NCBI RefSeq assembly: GCF_004795035.1 | Contig: NZ_SSBK01000007.1 | Coordinates: forward strand, 1 to 64,000 | DNA length: 64,000 nucleotides | DNA from: Streptomyces sp. A0958 | Lineage (GTDB): Bacteria; Actinomycetota; Actinomycetes; Streptomycetales; Streptomycetaceae | Direction: 5' to 3' | Shown here: positions 42,383-52,710 of the stretch, one piece after another | How the letters are laid out: each line of letters opens with the position of its first letter | How positions within the stretch are numbered: the stretch's first letter is position 1 | Notes under the pieces: generated by a model | What the model was told of the DNA's origin: nothing | The model's database searches: none | What the model saw: the letters and a program-made list of their open reading frames with translations, nothing else | Program-made: the position numbers and the translations under genes

Positions 42383-43138
42383 ATGCAGAGTCCGCTTTTC
42401 AACTACACGGAACAGCAGTCCCAGGACCGGTACACGGTCCAGAACCCGCAGCTCCTGCGGGTCGCGCTGGCCGGCCGCGACGACGTCCTCGCCCGCAAGG
42501 GCGCCATGGTCGCCTACCAGGGGCTGATGGAGTTCGACGCCGAATACCAGTCGAACGCGCAGCTCCTCGCCCGCGCCCACACCGGTGAGGGCCTCGACCT
42601 GATGCGCTGCTCCGGGCAGGGCACCGTCTTCCTCGCCAACCTGGCGCAGTACATCCACGTGGTGGACGTCGACCACGACGGCCTGACGGTCGACAGCTCC
42701 TACGTCCTGGCGCTCGACTCCTCGCTGCACACCGAGGTCATCGCCGTGGACAGCCAGTACGGCATCTCGGGCACCGGCAAGTACCAGCTCAACATCTCCG
42801 GCACCGGCAAGGTCGCGCTGATGACCTCGGGCCAGCCGCTGATGATGCAGGTCACGCCCGACAAGTACGTCAGCGCCGACGCCGACGCGATCGTCGCCTG
42901 GTCCAGCTCCCTGCGGGTGCAGATGCAGGCCCAGACGCACTCCTCGGGTGTCTTCCGCCGGCGCGGCAACACGGGGGAGGGCTGGGAGCTCAGCTTCCTC
43001 GGACAGGGCTTCGCCCTGGTGCAGCCGAGCGAGCTGCTGCCGCCGCAGAACGCCCAGATCGGGCAGGGTCTCGCCGCCCAGTTCGGCGTCGGCCAGCACG
43101 GCGCGCACGGCCAGAACCAGAACAACTCCTGGGACTGA
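42383..43138 (+). CDS. AIM24 family protein (third of three)
   Basis: A 251-residue paralogue, again a beta-rich AIM24 domain (VDSSYVLALDSSL, GTGKYQLNISGTGKVAL), with a short Gln/Gly/His-rich C-terminal tail. A good Shine-Dalgarno (GGGAGGGAG) is upstream. It is the last gene of the operon and is followed by an exceptionally long perfect hairpin. The three copies probably form a hetero-oligomer, an inference from gene order. Confidence 0.88.
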   Translation: MQSPLFNYTEQQSQDRYTVQNPQLLRVALAGRDDVLARKGAMVAYQGLMEFDAEYQSNAQLLARAHTGEGLDLMRCSGQGTVFLANLAQYIHVVDVDHDGLTVDSSYVLALDSSLHTEVIAVDSQYGISGTGKYQLNISGTGKVALMTSGQPLMMQVTPDKYVSADADAIVAWSSSLRVQMQAQTHSSGVFRRRGNTGEGWELSFLGQGFALVQPSELLPPQNAQIGQGLAAQFGVGQHGAHGQNQNNSWD

Positions 43139-43163
43139 GCCACACCGCCAGCAGTGACCACAC

Positions 43164-43213
43164 CACCATCGGTAAGGGGCGGCCTCCCAGGAGGCCGCCC
43201 CTTACCGATGGTG
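43164..43213. terminator. Perfect 23-bp hairpin, bidirectional terminator
   Basis: Arms 43164-43186 and 43191-43213 are perfectly complementary, with a four-base loop. It lies between the convergent AIM24 and Nudix genes, 13 bases from the Nudix stop. It is the longest perfect stem I found in the window. Confidence 0.88.
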
Positions 43214-43225
43214 TCGTACGGGCGG

Positions 43226-43774
43226 CTACCGGCCGCCGTCGATCGCCGCGCGCGTCCGCTCCACCAGCCGGACCACCGAGGCGTCGGCGACCCGGGCCAC
43301 CTCGTCATAGGGGAACCAGCGCAGGTCGAGGGACTCCTCGCTGATCCGCTCCGTGGAGCCCGACGGGGCCAGCGCCGCGTACTGGACGTCCAGGTGCCAG
43401 TGGCACGGGGCGGGGATCGGATGACGGTCCAGGACCACCGGCCCGCCCGGCAGCAGGGTCAGCCCGGGGATGCCGGACTCCTCCGTCGCCTCGCGCAGCG
43501 CCGCCGCGGCCGGCGTGGCGTCGCCGGGCTCGCAGTGGCCGCCCATCTGCAGCCACATCCGCAGCTTTCGGTGCAGCGTGAGCAGCACCCGGCCGCGCTC
43601 CGGGTCGACGACCAGGGCGCTGGCCGTCAGATGCCCGGCCCCGCAGGCCTTCCACATGCCGTCCGGATGGAGCGCCAGGTGCTCCAGGTAGGCCTCGCGC
43701 AGCTCCTGCTGGGCGGTGTCGGCCCCGGTTTCGTAACCCTTCAGTACGAGAACGGCTTCGTCGTGCAGGCTCAC
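43226..43774 (-). CDS. Nudix hydrolase
   Basis: A 182-residue phosphohydrolase. The Nudix box is near canonical (GHCEPGDATPAAAALREATE then ESG), with one extra residue before the RE pair, a form common in Streptomyces homologues. Metal-dependent cleavage of a nucleoside-diphosphate derivative is expected; the substrate is open. The GTG at 43774 overlaps the upstream stop as GTGA, so the two genes are translationally coupled. Longer upstream frames are artefacts. Confidence 0.88.
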   Translation of the reverse strand: MSLHDEAVLVLKGYETGADTAQQELREAYLEHLALHPDGMWKACGAGHLTASALVVDPERGRVLLTLHRKLRMWLQMGGHCEPGDATPAAAALREATEESGIPGLTLLPGGPVVLDRHPIPAPCHWHLDVQYAALAPSGSTERISEESLDLRWFPYDEVARVADASVVRLVERTRAAIDGGR

Positions 43775-45237
43775 TTGTCGGTGTTGTCCTTGCCGTCGTC
43801 CTCGCCGTCGCTCTTGCCCTTGCTGTCGCTGTCGCCGTCCTCCGAGGTGTCCGCACCGGGCGCGGGCTTCCGCGGCCCGTTCGCCGCCTCGCCGAGCATC
43901 TTGTCCAGCTCGGAGAAGTCCAGCTGCTCGTGGTGGACGAAGCCGTCCGGGTCGTCCAGGTCGTGCGCCGTCGGGAGCATGTCGGGGTGCTCCCACAGCG
44001 CGTCGCGCCCGTCCAGCCCGCGCGCGTCCGTGAGCGAGGCCCACAGCCGCGAGGCGTCACGCAGCCGCCGCGGACGCAGCTGGAGGCCGATGAGCGTGGC
44101 GAACGTCTGCTCGGCGGGGCCGCCGGACGCGCGCCGCCTGCGCATCGTCTCGCGCAGCGCGTCGGCCGAGGTCAGGCGGGACTTCGCGGCCGCGTGCACC
44201 ACGGCGTCCACCCAGCCCTCGACGAGGGCGAGCGCCGTCTCCAGCCGGGCCAGGGCCGCCTTCTGCTCCGGGGTCTCCTCCGGCTGGAACATGCCCTGCT
44301 GCAGCGCCTCCTGCAACTGCTCGGGCTGCGACGGGTCGAACTGGCCGACCACGTCCTCCAGCTTGCTGGTGTCCACCTTGATGCCACGCGCGTAGCCCTC
44401 GACCGCACCGAACAGATGCGAGCGCAGCCACGGCACATGGGCGAAGAGCCGCTGGTGGGCGGCCTCGCGCAGCGCCAGATACAGCCGCACCTCGTCCTGC
44501 GGAACGCTCAGGTCCTTGCCGAACCGCTCGATGTTCAGCGGAAGGAGCGCGGCCCGCCCGGCCGGGCCCAGCGGCAGTCCGATGTCGGTCGAGCCGACCA
44601 CCTCGCCCGCCAGCACGCCGACGGCCTGCCCGATCTGCTGGCCGAACATCGCGCCGCCCATCGACCGCATCATGCCGATCAGCGGTCCCGCCATCGCCTG
44701 CATCTCCTCGGGCAGCACATCGCCCATGGCGAGGCCGACGCGCTCGGCGACCGGGTCGACCAGCTGCTGCCAGGCGGGGAGCGTCGCCTCGACCCACTCC
44801 GCACGGCTCCACGCCACGCTGGAGATCGAACCGGAGGGCAGCGACGTCGCCCCGTCCAGCCAGAGATCGGCCAGGCGCAGCGCCTCGTCGACCGCGGCGC
44901 GCTCGGCGGGGCCCACGCTCGCGTCCTTGGAGCCGTCCGGCGTGCCCTGCGACACCGTCTGGCGGGCGATCTGCTTGGCCATGTCCCAGTTCACGGGACC
45001 GCCCTCGTAGCTCAGCATCTGGCCGAGCTGCTGGAACGCCGCGCCCAGGTCGTTCGGGTTCATCGAGCCGAACATGGCGGCGAAGGGGTTGTCACCGCCC
45101 GCGCCGGGGCCGAAGCCGAACGGGTTCGCCGGACCGCCCGAACCCTGCCCACCTCCGGTGGGGTCGTTCTTCTTGCCCTTGTCGCCGTCGTCCGGCTCCT
45201 CCGGCGGAAGGCCGAATCCGAATGGGGTGTCACTCAC
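43771..45237 (-). CDS. DUF2342 zinc-dependent metalloprotease family protein
   Basis: A 488-residue helical protein. The N-terminus is Gly/Pro-rich and the C-terminus is a disordered Asp/Ser/Lys/Gly tail. The central DUF2342 domain contains NIERFGKDLSVPQDEVRLYL and REAAHQRLFAHVPWL, whose histidines likely bind metal. The family is conserved in actinobacteria (mycobacterial Rv3195 from memory), with no proven activity that I know. It is coupled to the Nudix gene and divergent from the SDR gene. Confidence 0.85.
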   Translation of the reverse strand: MSDTPFGFGLPPEEPDDGDKGKKNDPTGGGQGSGGPANPFGFGPGAGGDNPFAAMFGSMNPNDLGAAFQQLGQMLSYEGGPVNWDMAKQIARQTVSQGTPDGSKDASVGPAERAAVDEALRLADLWLDGATSLPSGSISSVAWSRAEWVEATLPAWQQLVDPVAERVGLAMGDVLPEEMQAMAGPLIGMMRSMGGAMFGQQIGQAVGVLAGEVVGSTDIGLPLGPAGRAALLPLNIERFGKDLSVPQDEVRLYLALREAAHQRLFAHVPWLRSHLFGAVEGYARGIKVDTSKLEDVVGQFDPSQPEQLQEALQQGMFQPEETPEQKAALARLETALALVEGWVDAVVHAAAKSRLTSADALRETMRRRRASGGPAEQTFATLIGLQLRPRRLRDASRLWASLTDARGLDGRDALWEHPDMLPTAHDLDDPDGFVHHEQLDFSELDKMLGEAANGPRKPAPGADTSEDGDSDSKGKSDGEDDGKDNTDK

Positions 45238-45427
45238 GGGTTTCCTCGGCTCGTAGGGCCGCCGGTGGGAACCGACGGCGACTGCCCGACATCACCATCC
45301 AGCGTAGACACCAAGTCCGCTCAGGGCCTCAGTGCTCCGTCGGCACCGGCCCTGCGGCAGGATGGACGCCACCTGGTACGTACGTGTCACGCGGGTACGT
45401 ACTGAAGACAACCGCTGGAGACGCCCG

Positions 45428-46582
45428 GTGAGTTCCCCAGATCCGCAGGTTCGCGCAGCGCGAAACCTGGCCGACCCATCGCCCGAGAAGATCCCCGAGA
45501 ACAAGTCCGTCCCCGGCCGCCCCAGAAGCCGCGGCCCCGTCGTGGCCGTCACCGGAGCCGCGAAGGGCGTCGGTGAACTCCTCACCGCGCGCCTCGCCGC
45601 GTCCGACGAGATCAAGCAGGTCATCGCCATCGACGAGCGCCGGGGCGACGTCTCCGACGCGACCTGGCACCTGCTCGACGTGCGTGACCCGGCCATCGCC
45701 GAGAAGCTGCGCGGCGCGGACGTCGTGGTGCACCTGGCGCTCGACCTCGACCTGGAGACGGACCCCGCCGCGCGCACCGCCTACAACGTCCGCGGCACCC
45801 AGACCGTGCTGACCGCCGCCGCGGCCGTCGGCGTGCACCGCGTCGTCCTGTGCACGTCCGCGATGGTCTACGGGGCGCTGCCCGACAACGACCTCCCGCT
45901 CGCCGAGGACGCCGAGCTGCGGGCCACCGCCGAGGCCACGGGCGTCGGCGACCTGCTGGAGATCGAACGGCTCGGCCGCCGCGCCCCGCGCGCCCACCCC
46001 GGGCTCCAGGTCACCGTGGTCCGCCCCACCGTGCTCGTCGGGGGCACGGACACCGCGCTGACCCGCTACTTCGAGTCGCCCCGGCTGCTCGTCGTGGCCG
46101 GTTCCCGGCCCGCCTGGCAGTTCTGCCACGTCGACGACCTGGTCACGGCGCTGGAGTACGCGGCGCTGGAGAAGATCGACGGGGAGTTCGCGGTCGGCTG
46201 CGACGGCTGGCTCGAACAGGAGGAGGTCGAGGAGCTGAGCGGGGTGCGCCGGATGGAGCTGCCCTCCGCCGTAGCGCTCGGCGCCGCCGCCCGGCTGCAC
46301 CGGATCGGCCTCACCCCCTCGCCCGCGGGTGACCTGGCGTACACGATGCATCCCTGGGTGGTCAGCGTGAGCCGGCTGCACGACGCCGGATGGCGCCCGA
46401 GCTGGACCAACGAGGAGGTGCTGGCCGCGCTCCTGGCGGAGGTGGAGGGGCGCCACACCGTCGCCGGCCGCCGGCTCGGCCGCAAGGACGCCACCGCGGC
46501 CGGAGCCGCCGGTGCGACCGTCGCCCTCCTCGGCACCGCCGCCCTGGTCCGCCGCGCCCGCAAGGCCCGCCGCCGCATCTGA
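45428..46582 (+). CDS. SDR-family NAD(P)-dependent epimerase with C-terminal membrane segment
   Basis: A 384-residue protein. After a disordered 35-residue lead, the Rossmann motif reads VTGAAKGVGELL. LDVRD, the YNVRGTQ segment and CTSAMVYG follow, as in extended SDRs. The catalytic Y-x3-K pair is not obvious, so the activity may be altered. It ends in a hydrophobic stretch (AAGATVALLGTAALV) and a basic tail, suggesting membrane attachment. GTG 45428 has GGAG eight bases upstream. Substrate unknown. Confidence 0.85.
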   Translation: MSSPDPQVRAARNLADPSPEKIPENKSVPGRPRSRGPVVAVTGAAKGVGELLTARLAASDEIKQVIAIDERRGDVSDATWHLLDVRDPAIAEKLRGADVVVHLALDLDLETDPAARTAYNVRGTQTVLTAAAAVGVHRVVLCTSAMVYGALPDNDLPLAEDAELRATAEATGVGDLLEIERLGRRAPRAHPGLQVTVVRPTVLVGGTDTALTRYFESPRLLVVAGSRPAWQFCHVDDLVTALEYAALEKIDGEFAVGCDGWLEQEEVEELSGVRRMELPSAVALGAAARLHRIGLTPSPAGDLAYTMHPWVVSVSRLHDAGWRPSWTNEEVLAALLAEVEGRHTVAGRRLGRKDATAAGAAGATVALLGTAALVRRARKARRRI

Positions 46583-46691
46583 GGGCACCGGCCCGCGGTC
46601 CGGCGGCTGTAGGAGGCTCCAAGGCGCGGCGCGGCCCGCCGGGTGAATGGGCAATTCCGTGTTGTCGGTGCGGTACGGCACGATGGTGGTC

Positions 46692-47153
<462 letters not shown>

Positions 47154-47281
47154 ACGCAAACCGGAACGGCGCGCATCAGCCCCGATTTGCGTAACCGCAC
47201 CCCGGCCGTGAGCGTTGGTCCTGCAGATGGTTAATCTGCTGATCGGTCAGTTGCGACCGCTCATGGGGCAGGGAGGTCGGC

Positions 47282-47470
47282 ATGGCAGCACTCGCCTGGT
47301 TGTTGATTCCGCTTTTCGCTGCGTTCGGAGCAGCGATATGGGGAAGCTGGGCCGCCCGTAATCGCACAGCCGGTGACGTCACCGAACTAGCCGGGTACGC
47401 ACGGTTCCGTGAAGCGATGGAGAAGTCGCACTCCGCTTCCGAACCGGTCGAGCAGATATCGAACGTCTGA
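47282..47470 (+). CDS. Small single-pass membrane protein
   Basis: A 62-residue protein with one N-terminal membrane helix (ALAWLLIPLFAAFGAAIWG) and a polar C-terminal tail. GGGAGG lies a few bases before the ATG. It is of the type conserved in Streptomyces beside the PDZ/Lon protease gene. Function unknown. Confidence 0.75.
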   Translation: MAALAWLLIPLFAAFGAAIWGSWAARNRTAGDVTELAGYARFREAMEKSHSASEPVEQISNV

Positions 47471-47552
47471 GGCCGCGGAAACCGCCCCTCACCGCACCCG
47501 CCCCGGCCCCCGTACGGACCGGCCCCGGCGGTGCACTGACAGACCCTTCCCG

Positions 47553-47558
47553 TACTGT
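47553..47558 (+). promoter_or_regulatory. -10 element (TACTGT), leaderless start
   Basis: TACTGT lies exactly six bases before the ATG at 47565, with no Shine-Dalgarno sequence. Confidence 0.65.
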
Positions 47559-47564
47559 CGTTCC

Positions 47565-48653
47565 ATGCCACGCCGCACCGCGACGATGCTCGCATCCACG
47601 TTGATCCTGATCGCGCTAATCTGTGCAGGCGTGCCGTTCAAAGTGCCGTACTCGGAGATGTCCCCCGGCCCGACCGTGAACACGCTCGGCACGGTGGGGG
47701 GCGAGCCCGTCCTGCGGATCACCGGCCACGAGACGTACAAGACGTCCGGCAACCTCAACATGACCACCGTCAGGGTCACCGGCGCCGACTACAGCATGAA
47801 CCTCGTGGAGGCCGTCTACGGGTGGCTGGCCCACGACAGTGTGGTCGTACCGCATGGCACGCTCTACCCGGACGGCAAGACCGAGGAGCAGTCGACGCAG
47901 GAGAACGCCGAGGAGTTCAGCCAGTCCCAGGAGAGCGCCAAGGTCGCGGCCCTCACCGAACTGGGCATCCCGGTGACATCGCACGTCGTGGTCTCCACCG
48001 TCGTCAAGGACAGCCCCTCCCAGGGCAAGCTCCACGCGGGCGACATCGTCGAGGACGTCGACGGCACGGCGGTCGAGCAGCCCGAGGACGTCGCGAAGCT
48101 CGTCACCCGGCACAAGCCCGGCGAGGACGTCACCTTCACGGTGATCCCGGCCAAGACCGCGGCGGCGGCCGAGAAGGCCGGCAAGGAGCCCGAGGGCTCC
48201 GAGAAGGTCACCATCACCACCCGCAAGGCCCCCAAGGAGAACCGCGCGATCGTCGGTATCCAGGCGGGGACGGACCACACCTTCCCCTTCGACATCGACA
48301 TCAAGCTCGCCGACGTCGGCGGTCCGAGCGCCGGTCTGATGTTCGCCCTGGGCATTGTCGACAAGCTGACCCCGGGGCAGCTGACCGGCGGGAAGTTCAT
48401 CGCCGGCACGGGCACCATCGACGACGACGGCAAGGTCGGCCCGATCGGCGGGATCAACATGAAGCTGGTCGGCGCGCGGAACGCGGGCGCACGCTACTTC
48501 CTGACCCCCGACGAGAACTGCAAGGCCGCCGCCGCCGACACCCCCGACGGGCTCACCCTGATCCGGGTCAGGACCATCGGCGACGCCAAGAAGTCCCTGG
48601 ACAAGCTCCGCGCGGGGGACACGGCCGGACTGCCGAGCTGCTCGGCGGGCTGA
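47565..48653 (+). CDS. Membrane-anchored PDZ / Lon-type protease (YlbL-like)
   Basis: A 362-residue protein. One N-terminal membrane helix (STLILIALICAGV) places the rest outside. A PDZ domain (about residues 145-190; LHAGDIVEDVDG) precedes a Lon-type proteolytic domain, whose Ser-Lys dyad is in GGPSAGLMFALG and the GGINMKLVGA segment. It should be a quality-control or regulatory protease at the membrane. The PDZ/Lon, PPA1309 and UPF0182 genes are grouped as in mycobacteria. Confidence 0.92.
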   Translation: MPRRTATMLASTLILIALICAGVPFKVPYSEMSPGPTVNTLGTVGGEPVLRITGHETYKTSGNLNMTTVRVTGADYSMNLVEAVYGWLAHDSVVVPHGTLYPDGKTEEQSTQENAEEFSQSQESAKVAALTELGIPVTSHVVVSTVVKDSPSQGKLHAGDIVEDVDGTAVEQPEDVAKLVTRHKPGEDVTFTVIPAKTAAAAEKAGKEPEGSEKVTITTRKAPKENRAIVGIQAGTDHTFPFDIDIKLADVGGPSAGLMFALGIVDKLTPGQLTGGKFIAGTGTIDDDGKVGPIGGINMKLVGARNAGARYFLTPDENCKAAAADTPDGLTLIRVRTIGDAKKSLDKLRAGDTAGLPSCSAG

Positions 48654-48684
48654 CCGCGCCCCCGTACCGGGTGGAGCGGGACGG

Positions 48685-49254
48685 TCAGGACTCGAAGGTC
48701 GCGGCCAGGGCCTCGGCCAGCCCCGGAACCAGGCCGGCGCCGGTCAGCACCTCGCTCGGCGAGTCCTTCTCGCGCAGGCGTACGGCCGACTCGCGCGCCC
48801 CGTCCCGGAGCACGGCCACGGTCATCCGGACCTCCTGCCGGTCCGGGTGCTTGGCGACCCAGTCGGTCAGCCGGGCATCGTCGAGACCTTCCGGCACGGA
48901 GGCCTCGGCGGACGGCGGCAGCATCAGCCGCTCCACCGTCATCGCGCACCCGACGACGGCGTCGGGCCAGGCGATCGTGGCGAGGAACTCGTCGAGCGCG
49001 GTGCCCGCCGGAAGCTCCTCCTGCTCGATGGGGGTCAGCGCGGCGGGCTTCGAGCTGTCGTCGTCCAAGCCGAGCTGGGCGGCGAGCCCCGGCTCCTGGA
49101 CCCGCAGCCGCGCGGTGTCGACCAGGGCGAAGAGCCGGGCGGGCTGGTCCCAGCCGAGGTTGGAGATGTACTCGTCGATTTCGAGCACCGCGACGGTGAG
49201 CGGGCTCGCGGCCATCGGGGGGCCTGAGGGGGAAACGTTGGGCATGGACAACAT
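48685..49254 (-). CDS. PPA1309 family protein
   Basis: A 189-residue cytosolic protein of an actinobacterial family named after a Cutibacterium gene. It has the conserved segment YISNLGWDQPARLFALVDTA near the start, and ATIAWPDAVVGCAMTVERL. No enzymatic motif is visible. The ATG at 49254 follows AAGGAGG by four bases; an ATG at 49245 is also possible. It lies between, and opposite to, the protease and UPF0182 genes. Confidence 0.85.
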   Translation of the reverse strand: MLSMPNVSPSGPPMAASPLTVAVLEIDEYISNLGWDQPARLFALVDTARLRVQEPGLAAQLGLDDDSSKPAALTPIEQEELPAGTALDEFLATIAWPDAVVGCAMTVERLMLPPSAEASVPEGLDDARLTDWVAKHPDRQEVRMTVAVLRDGARESAVRLREKDSPSEVLTGAGLVPGLAEALAATFES

Positions 49255-49370
49255 CCTGCCTCCTTCCGCCCCGGGAACGGGAACTAGGTAAAGCATCAGT
49301 AAGTTGAAGGGATGGGCTCTACGATCGCTGGGCCCGCTCCACACGACCCGCGAACTTCGAGGTGCGCACG

Positions 49371-52367
49371 TTGGCTTTCCAGATGCCGGACCGCGGCGGA
49401 GGCCCGACCGGGCCACGGATCAGAGTCGGCCGCCCGTCCCGGCGCGCCCGAACCCTGCTCATGACACTCGGCGTCCTGGCGATTCTCGCCATGGCGTTCG
49501 TCATGTTCGCCGGGTTCTGGACGGACTGGCTCTGGTACCGGTCGGTCGCGTATTCGTCCGTCTTCACCACCACCCTGTGGACCAAGATCGGGCTGTTCCT
49601 CGTCTTCGGACTGCTGATGGCCCTGGCCGTCGGTCTGAACATCTGGCTCGCGCACCGGCTCAGGCCGCCGCTGAGCGCGATGTCGCTGGAGCAGCAGAGC
49701 CTGGACCGCTACCGGATGAGTCTCGCCCCGTACAAGAAGTGGGTGCTGCTCGCGATCACCGCGCTCGTCGGTCTGATCGCCGGGGCCTCCGCCTCGGGCC
49801 AGTGGCGTACCTGGCTGATGTATGTGAACGGCGTGTCGTTCGGCCAGAAGGACCCCCAGTTCCATCTGGACGTGTCGTTCTACGCCTTCGACCTGCCCTG
49901 GTACCGCTTCCTGCTCGGCTTCGGCTTCGCGGCCACCGTCCTCTCGCTGATCGCCGCCGCGCTGACCCACTACCTGTACGGCGGGCTGCGCATCACCAGC
50001 CCCGGCGCGCGGGCGACGGGTGCGGCCACCGGCCACCTCTCGGTGCTGCTCGGCGTCTTCGTGGCGCTGAAGGCCGTGGCGTACTGGCTGGACCGCTACG
50101 GCCTGGCCGTGAAGTCCAGTGACTTCAAGGCCACGGACAACTGGACGGGCCTGCGGTACGTCGACGCCAACGCCTACCTGCCGGCGAAGACGATCCTGTT
50201 CTGCATCGCCGCGATCTGCGCCGTGCTGTTCTTCGCGACGCTCTGGCGGCGCACCTGGCAGCTTCCGGTGATCGGCTTCGGGCTGATGGTCCTCTCGGCG
50301 ATCCTGATCGGCGGGCTCTACCCGGCGATCGTGCAGAAGTTCCAGGTCCAGCCGAACGAGCAGGCCAAGGAAGCCCCGTTCATCCAGAAGAACATCAAGG
50401 CCACGCGCGAGGCCTACGACATCGACGACGCGCAGGTCACGGACTACACGGGCAAGTCGACCGAGGACGACGACGCCAAGCTCCGGGCGAGCGCGGACTC
50501 CGCGGCGAGCTACCGGGTGATGGACCCCAACGTCGTCTCGCCGGCCTTCCAGCAGCTCCAGCAGAAGAGGAACTACTACCAGTTCCCCAAGACGCTGGAC
50601 GTCGACCGCTACAAGGACGCGTCCGGCAAGGAGCAGGACACGGTCATCGGTCTGCGCGAGCTCAACATCCAGGGCATCCCCAAGCGCAACTGGATCAACG
50701 ACCACTTCACCTACACCCACGGCTACGGTGCCATCGCCGCCCGGGGCACCACGACCGGCAAGAACCCGAAGGGATCTCCCGACTTCACCGAGTCCGGCCT
50801 GCCGACCACCGGCGACCTGGGCACGTACAAGCAGGAGATCTACTACGGCGAGAAGACCGAGCAGTACTCCATCGTCGGCGGGCCCCAGAAGGAGCTCGAC
50901 TACGAGGAGGACGGCGAGAAGACCACCAGCTACCAGGGCGACAGCGGGGTCAGTCTCTCCAACGCGTTCAACCGGGCCGCGTACGCGGTGGCGTTCAGCG
51001 AGCCGCAGATCCTGTACTCGGGAGCCATCGGCGACGGTTCGCGGATTCTCTACAACCGCACGCCCAAGGAGCGCGTCGAGGCGGTGGCCCCCTGGCTCAC
51101 CATCGACGGCGACGCCTACCCGGCCGTGGTGAACCACCGCATCCAGTGGGTGGTCGACGCCTACACCACGACCAACGGCTACCCGTACGCCTCGCGCACG
51201 ACGCTCGGTGACACCACGGCCGACTCGCTGACCACCAACCAGCGCGCGGTCGTCGCCCAGCAGAACCAGGTCAACTACATCCGCAACTCGGTGAAGGCGA
51301 CCGTCGACGCGTACGACGGCACGGTCACGCTGTACGAGTGGGACACCAAGGACCCGGTCCTCAAGACCTGGCGCAAGGCGTTCCCCGGGACCGTGAAGCC
51401 CAGGGCGGACATCCCCCAGGAGCTCATGGACCACCTGCGCTACCCGCAGGACCTGTTCAAGGTGCAGCGCGAGCTGCTGACCCGCTACCACGTCACGAGC
51501 CCCGCCCAGTTCTACAGCGGCAGTGACGCCTGGCAGGTCCCGGACGACCCGACCAACAAGGAGTCCGGTTCCGTCCCGCCGTACTACCTGAGCATAAAGA
51601 TGCCGGACCAGTCGGCTCAGAAGTTCTCGCTGACCACGACGTTCACCCCCAAGGGACGGCCCGACCTCGGGGCGTTCATGGCGGTGGACGCGGATGCGGC
51701 CGGCAAGGACTACGGCACGATAAGACTCCTGAGAGTCACCGGTGCGGTGAAGGGCCCGGGCCAGGTACAGAGTGAGCTCAACGGCAACGACGACGTCGCC
51801 GAGTTCGTGAGAAACCTCAAGGGCACCGACTCCGACATCGAGTACGGCAACCTGCTGACCGTGCCGCTCGAAGGGGGCTTCCTCTACATCGAGCCGGTCT
51901 ACACGCGCGGTGGCACGCAGAACTACCCGCTGCTGCGCAAGGTCGCCGCCTCCTACGGCTCGAAGATCGTCTTCGAGAACAGTCTCGGTGAGGCGCTCAA
52001 CGCCGTCTTCGGCGCCGAGGGTTCCGATACGAGCGAGCCACCGTCCGACACCACCGAGCCACCGGACACCTCCCAGCCGCCGGCCACCGGTGACGCCGCC
52101 CTCAAGAAGGCGATCGCCGATGCGCAGAAGGCGTACACGGAGGGTGAGGCGGCCCTGAAGAAGCAGGACTGGTCGGCCTACGGCAAGGCGCAGACCGATC
52201 TCCAGGACGCGCTGGAGCGGGCGGCCGCGGCCCAGTCCAAGGCCGACAGCGACAGCAAGAGTGACAAGCCCGACAAGAGCGACAAGACTGACAAGAGCAA
52301 CAAGGCTGACGCCTCGGACAAGTCGGGTGAAGTAGATGATGCGGCGAAGGGTGACAGTGGGGGCTGA
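49371..52367 (+). CDS. UPF0182 family large membrane protein
   Basis: A 998-residue protein. About seven membrane helices lie in the first ~320 residues ([18 protein letters not shown] and others). A large extracytoplasmic domain follows, then an acidic, Asp/Lys/Ser-rich tail with SDKxDK repeats. The TTG at 49371 is preferred: GAGGTG lies six bases upstream and the protein then begins [11 protein letters not shown], the family's usual start; GTG 49362 lacks a ribosome site. The family is conserved in actinobacteria (Rv3193c) with unknown function. Confidence 0.92.
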   Translation: MAFQMPDRGGGPTGPRIRVGRPSRRARTLLMTLGVLAILAMAFVMFAGFWTDWLWYRSVAYSSVFTTTLWTKIGLFLVFGLLMALAVGLNIWLAHRLRPPLSAMSLEQQSLDRYRMSLAPYKKWVLLAITALVGLIAGASASGQWRTWLMYVNGVSFGQKDPQFHLDVSFYAFDLPWYRFLLGFGFAATVLSLIAAALTHYLYGGLRITSPGARATGAATGHLSVLLGVFVALKAVAYWLDRYGLAVKSSDFKATDNWTGLRYVDANAYLPAKTILFCIAAICAVLFFATLWRRTWQLPVIGFGLMVLSAILIGGLYPAIVQKFQVQPNEQAKEAPFIQKNIKATREAYDIDDAQVTDYTGKSTEDDDAKLRASADSAASYRVMDPNVVSPAFQQLQQKRNYYQFPKTLDVDRYKDASGKEQDTVIGLRELNIQGIPKRNWINDHFTYTHGYGAIAARGTTTGKNPKGSPDFTESGLPTTGDLGTYKQEIYYGEKTEQYSIVGGPQKELDYEEDGEKTTSYQGDSGVSLSNAFNRAAYAVAFSEPQILYSGAIGDGSRILYNRTPKERVEAVAPWLTIDGDAYPAVVNHRIQWVVDAYTTTNGYPYASRTTLGDTTADSLTTNQRAVVAQQNQVNYIRNSVKATVDAYDGTVTLYEWDTKDPVLKTWRKAFPGTVKPRADIPQELMDHLRYPQDLFKVQRELLTRYHVTSPAQFYSGSDAWQVPDDPTNKESGSVPPYYLSIKMPDQSAQKFSLTTTFTPKGRPDLGAFMAVDADAAGKDYGTIRLLRVTGAVKGPGQVQSELNGNDDVAEFVRNLKGTDSDIEYGNLLTVPLEGGFLYIEPVYTRGGTQNYPLLRKVAASYGSKIVFENSLGEALNAVFGAEGSDTSEPPSDTTEPPDTSQPPATGDAALKKAIADAQKAYTEGEAALKKQDWSAYGKAQTDLQDALERAAAAQSKADSDSKSDKPDKSDKTDKSNKADASDKSGEVDDAAKGDSGG

Positions 52368-52419
52368 GTGACCCGGTAAAGCTTCACCTCCGCGTCGTGG
52401 TACGGTTTGAACACAACGA

Positions 52420-52493
52420 CGCGGGGTGGAGCAGCTCGGTAGCTCGCTGGGCTCATAACCCAGAGGTCGCAGGTTCAAATCCTGTCCCCGCTA
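52420..52493 (+). tRNA. Initiator tRNA-Met (CAT), copy 1
   Basis: A 74-base cloverleaf with CAT anticodon. It has the initiator features: an unpaired first base (C1 opposite U72) and three consecutive G-C pairs in the anticodon stem (GGG/CCC). The 3' CCA is not encoded. A -10-like TACGGT lies at 52401-52406 and a strong hairpin follows. Identical to the copy at 54904. Confidence 0.95.
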
Positions 52494-52500
52494 CTGAAAG

Positions 52501-52542
52501 ACGAAGGCCCGGATCTCCTCCAGGGGAGATCCGGGCCTTCGT
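52501..52542 (+). terminator. Perfect 18-bp hairpin after tRNA copy 1
   Basis: Arms 52501-52518 and 52525-52542 pair perfectly around a six-base loop, eight bases past the tRNA. Confidence 0.85.
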
Positions 52543-52710
52543 CGTGTCGCGGCGACTCTTTCGTGTGGTGGGCGTGAAGTGCGGTTCGCGGGGCACGAGT
52601 TGGCCGCGGACGTGTTTGACTTGTCTCTCTGTGGGCATGTCGACAAAACGCTGAAGTGACCTCACTGGCCGCGATATACCAGGTGTACGCGGGTTGCAGG
52701 TGGTGCGACG

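Noticed and set aside
49296..52478. 1060-residue minus-strand ORF
   Set aside because: Antisense shadow of the UPF0182 gene, which has its membrane helices and known start on the plus strand.
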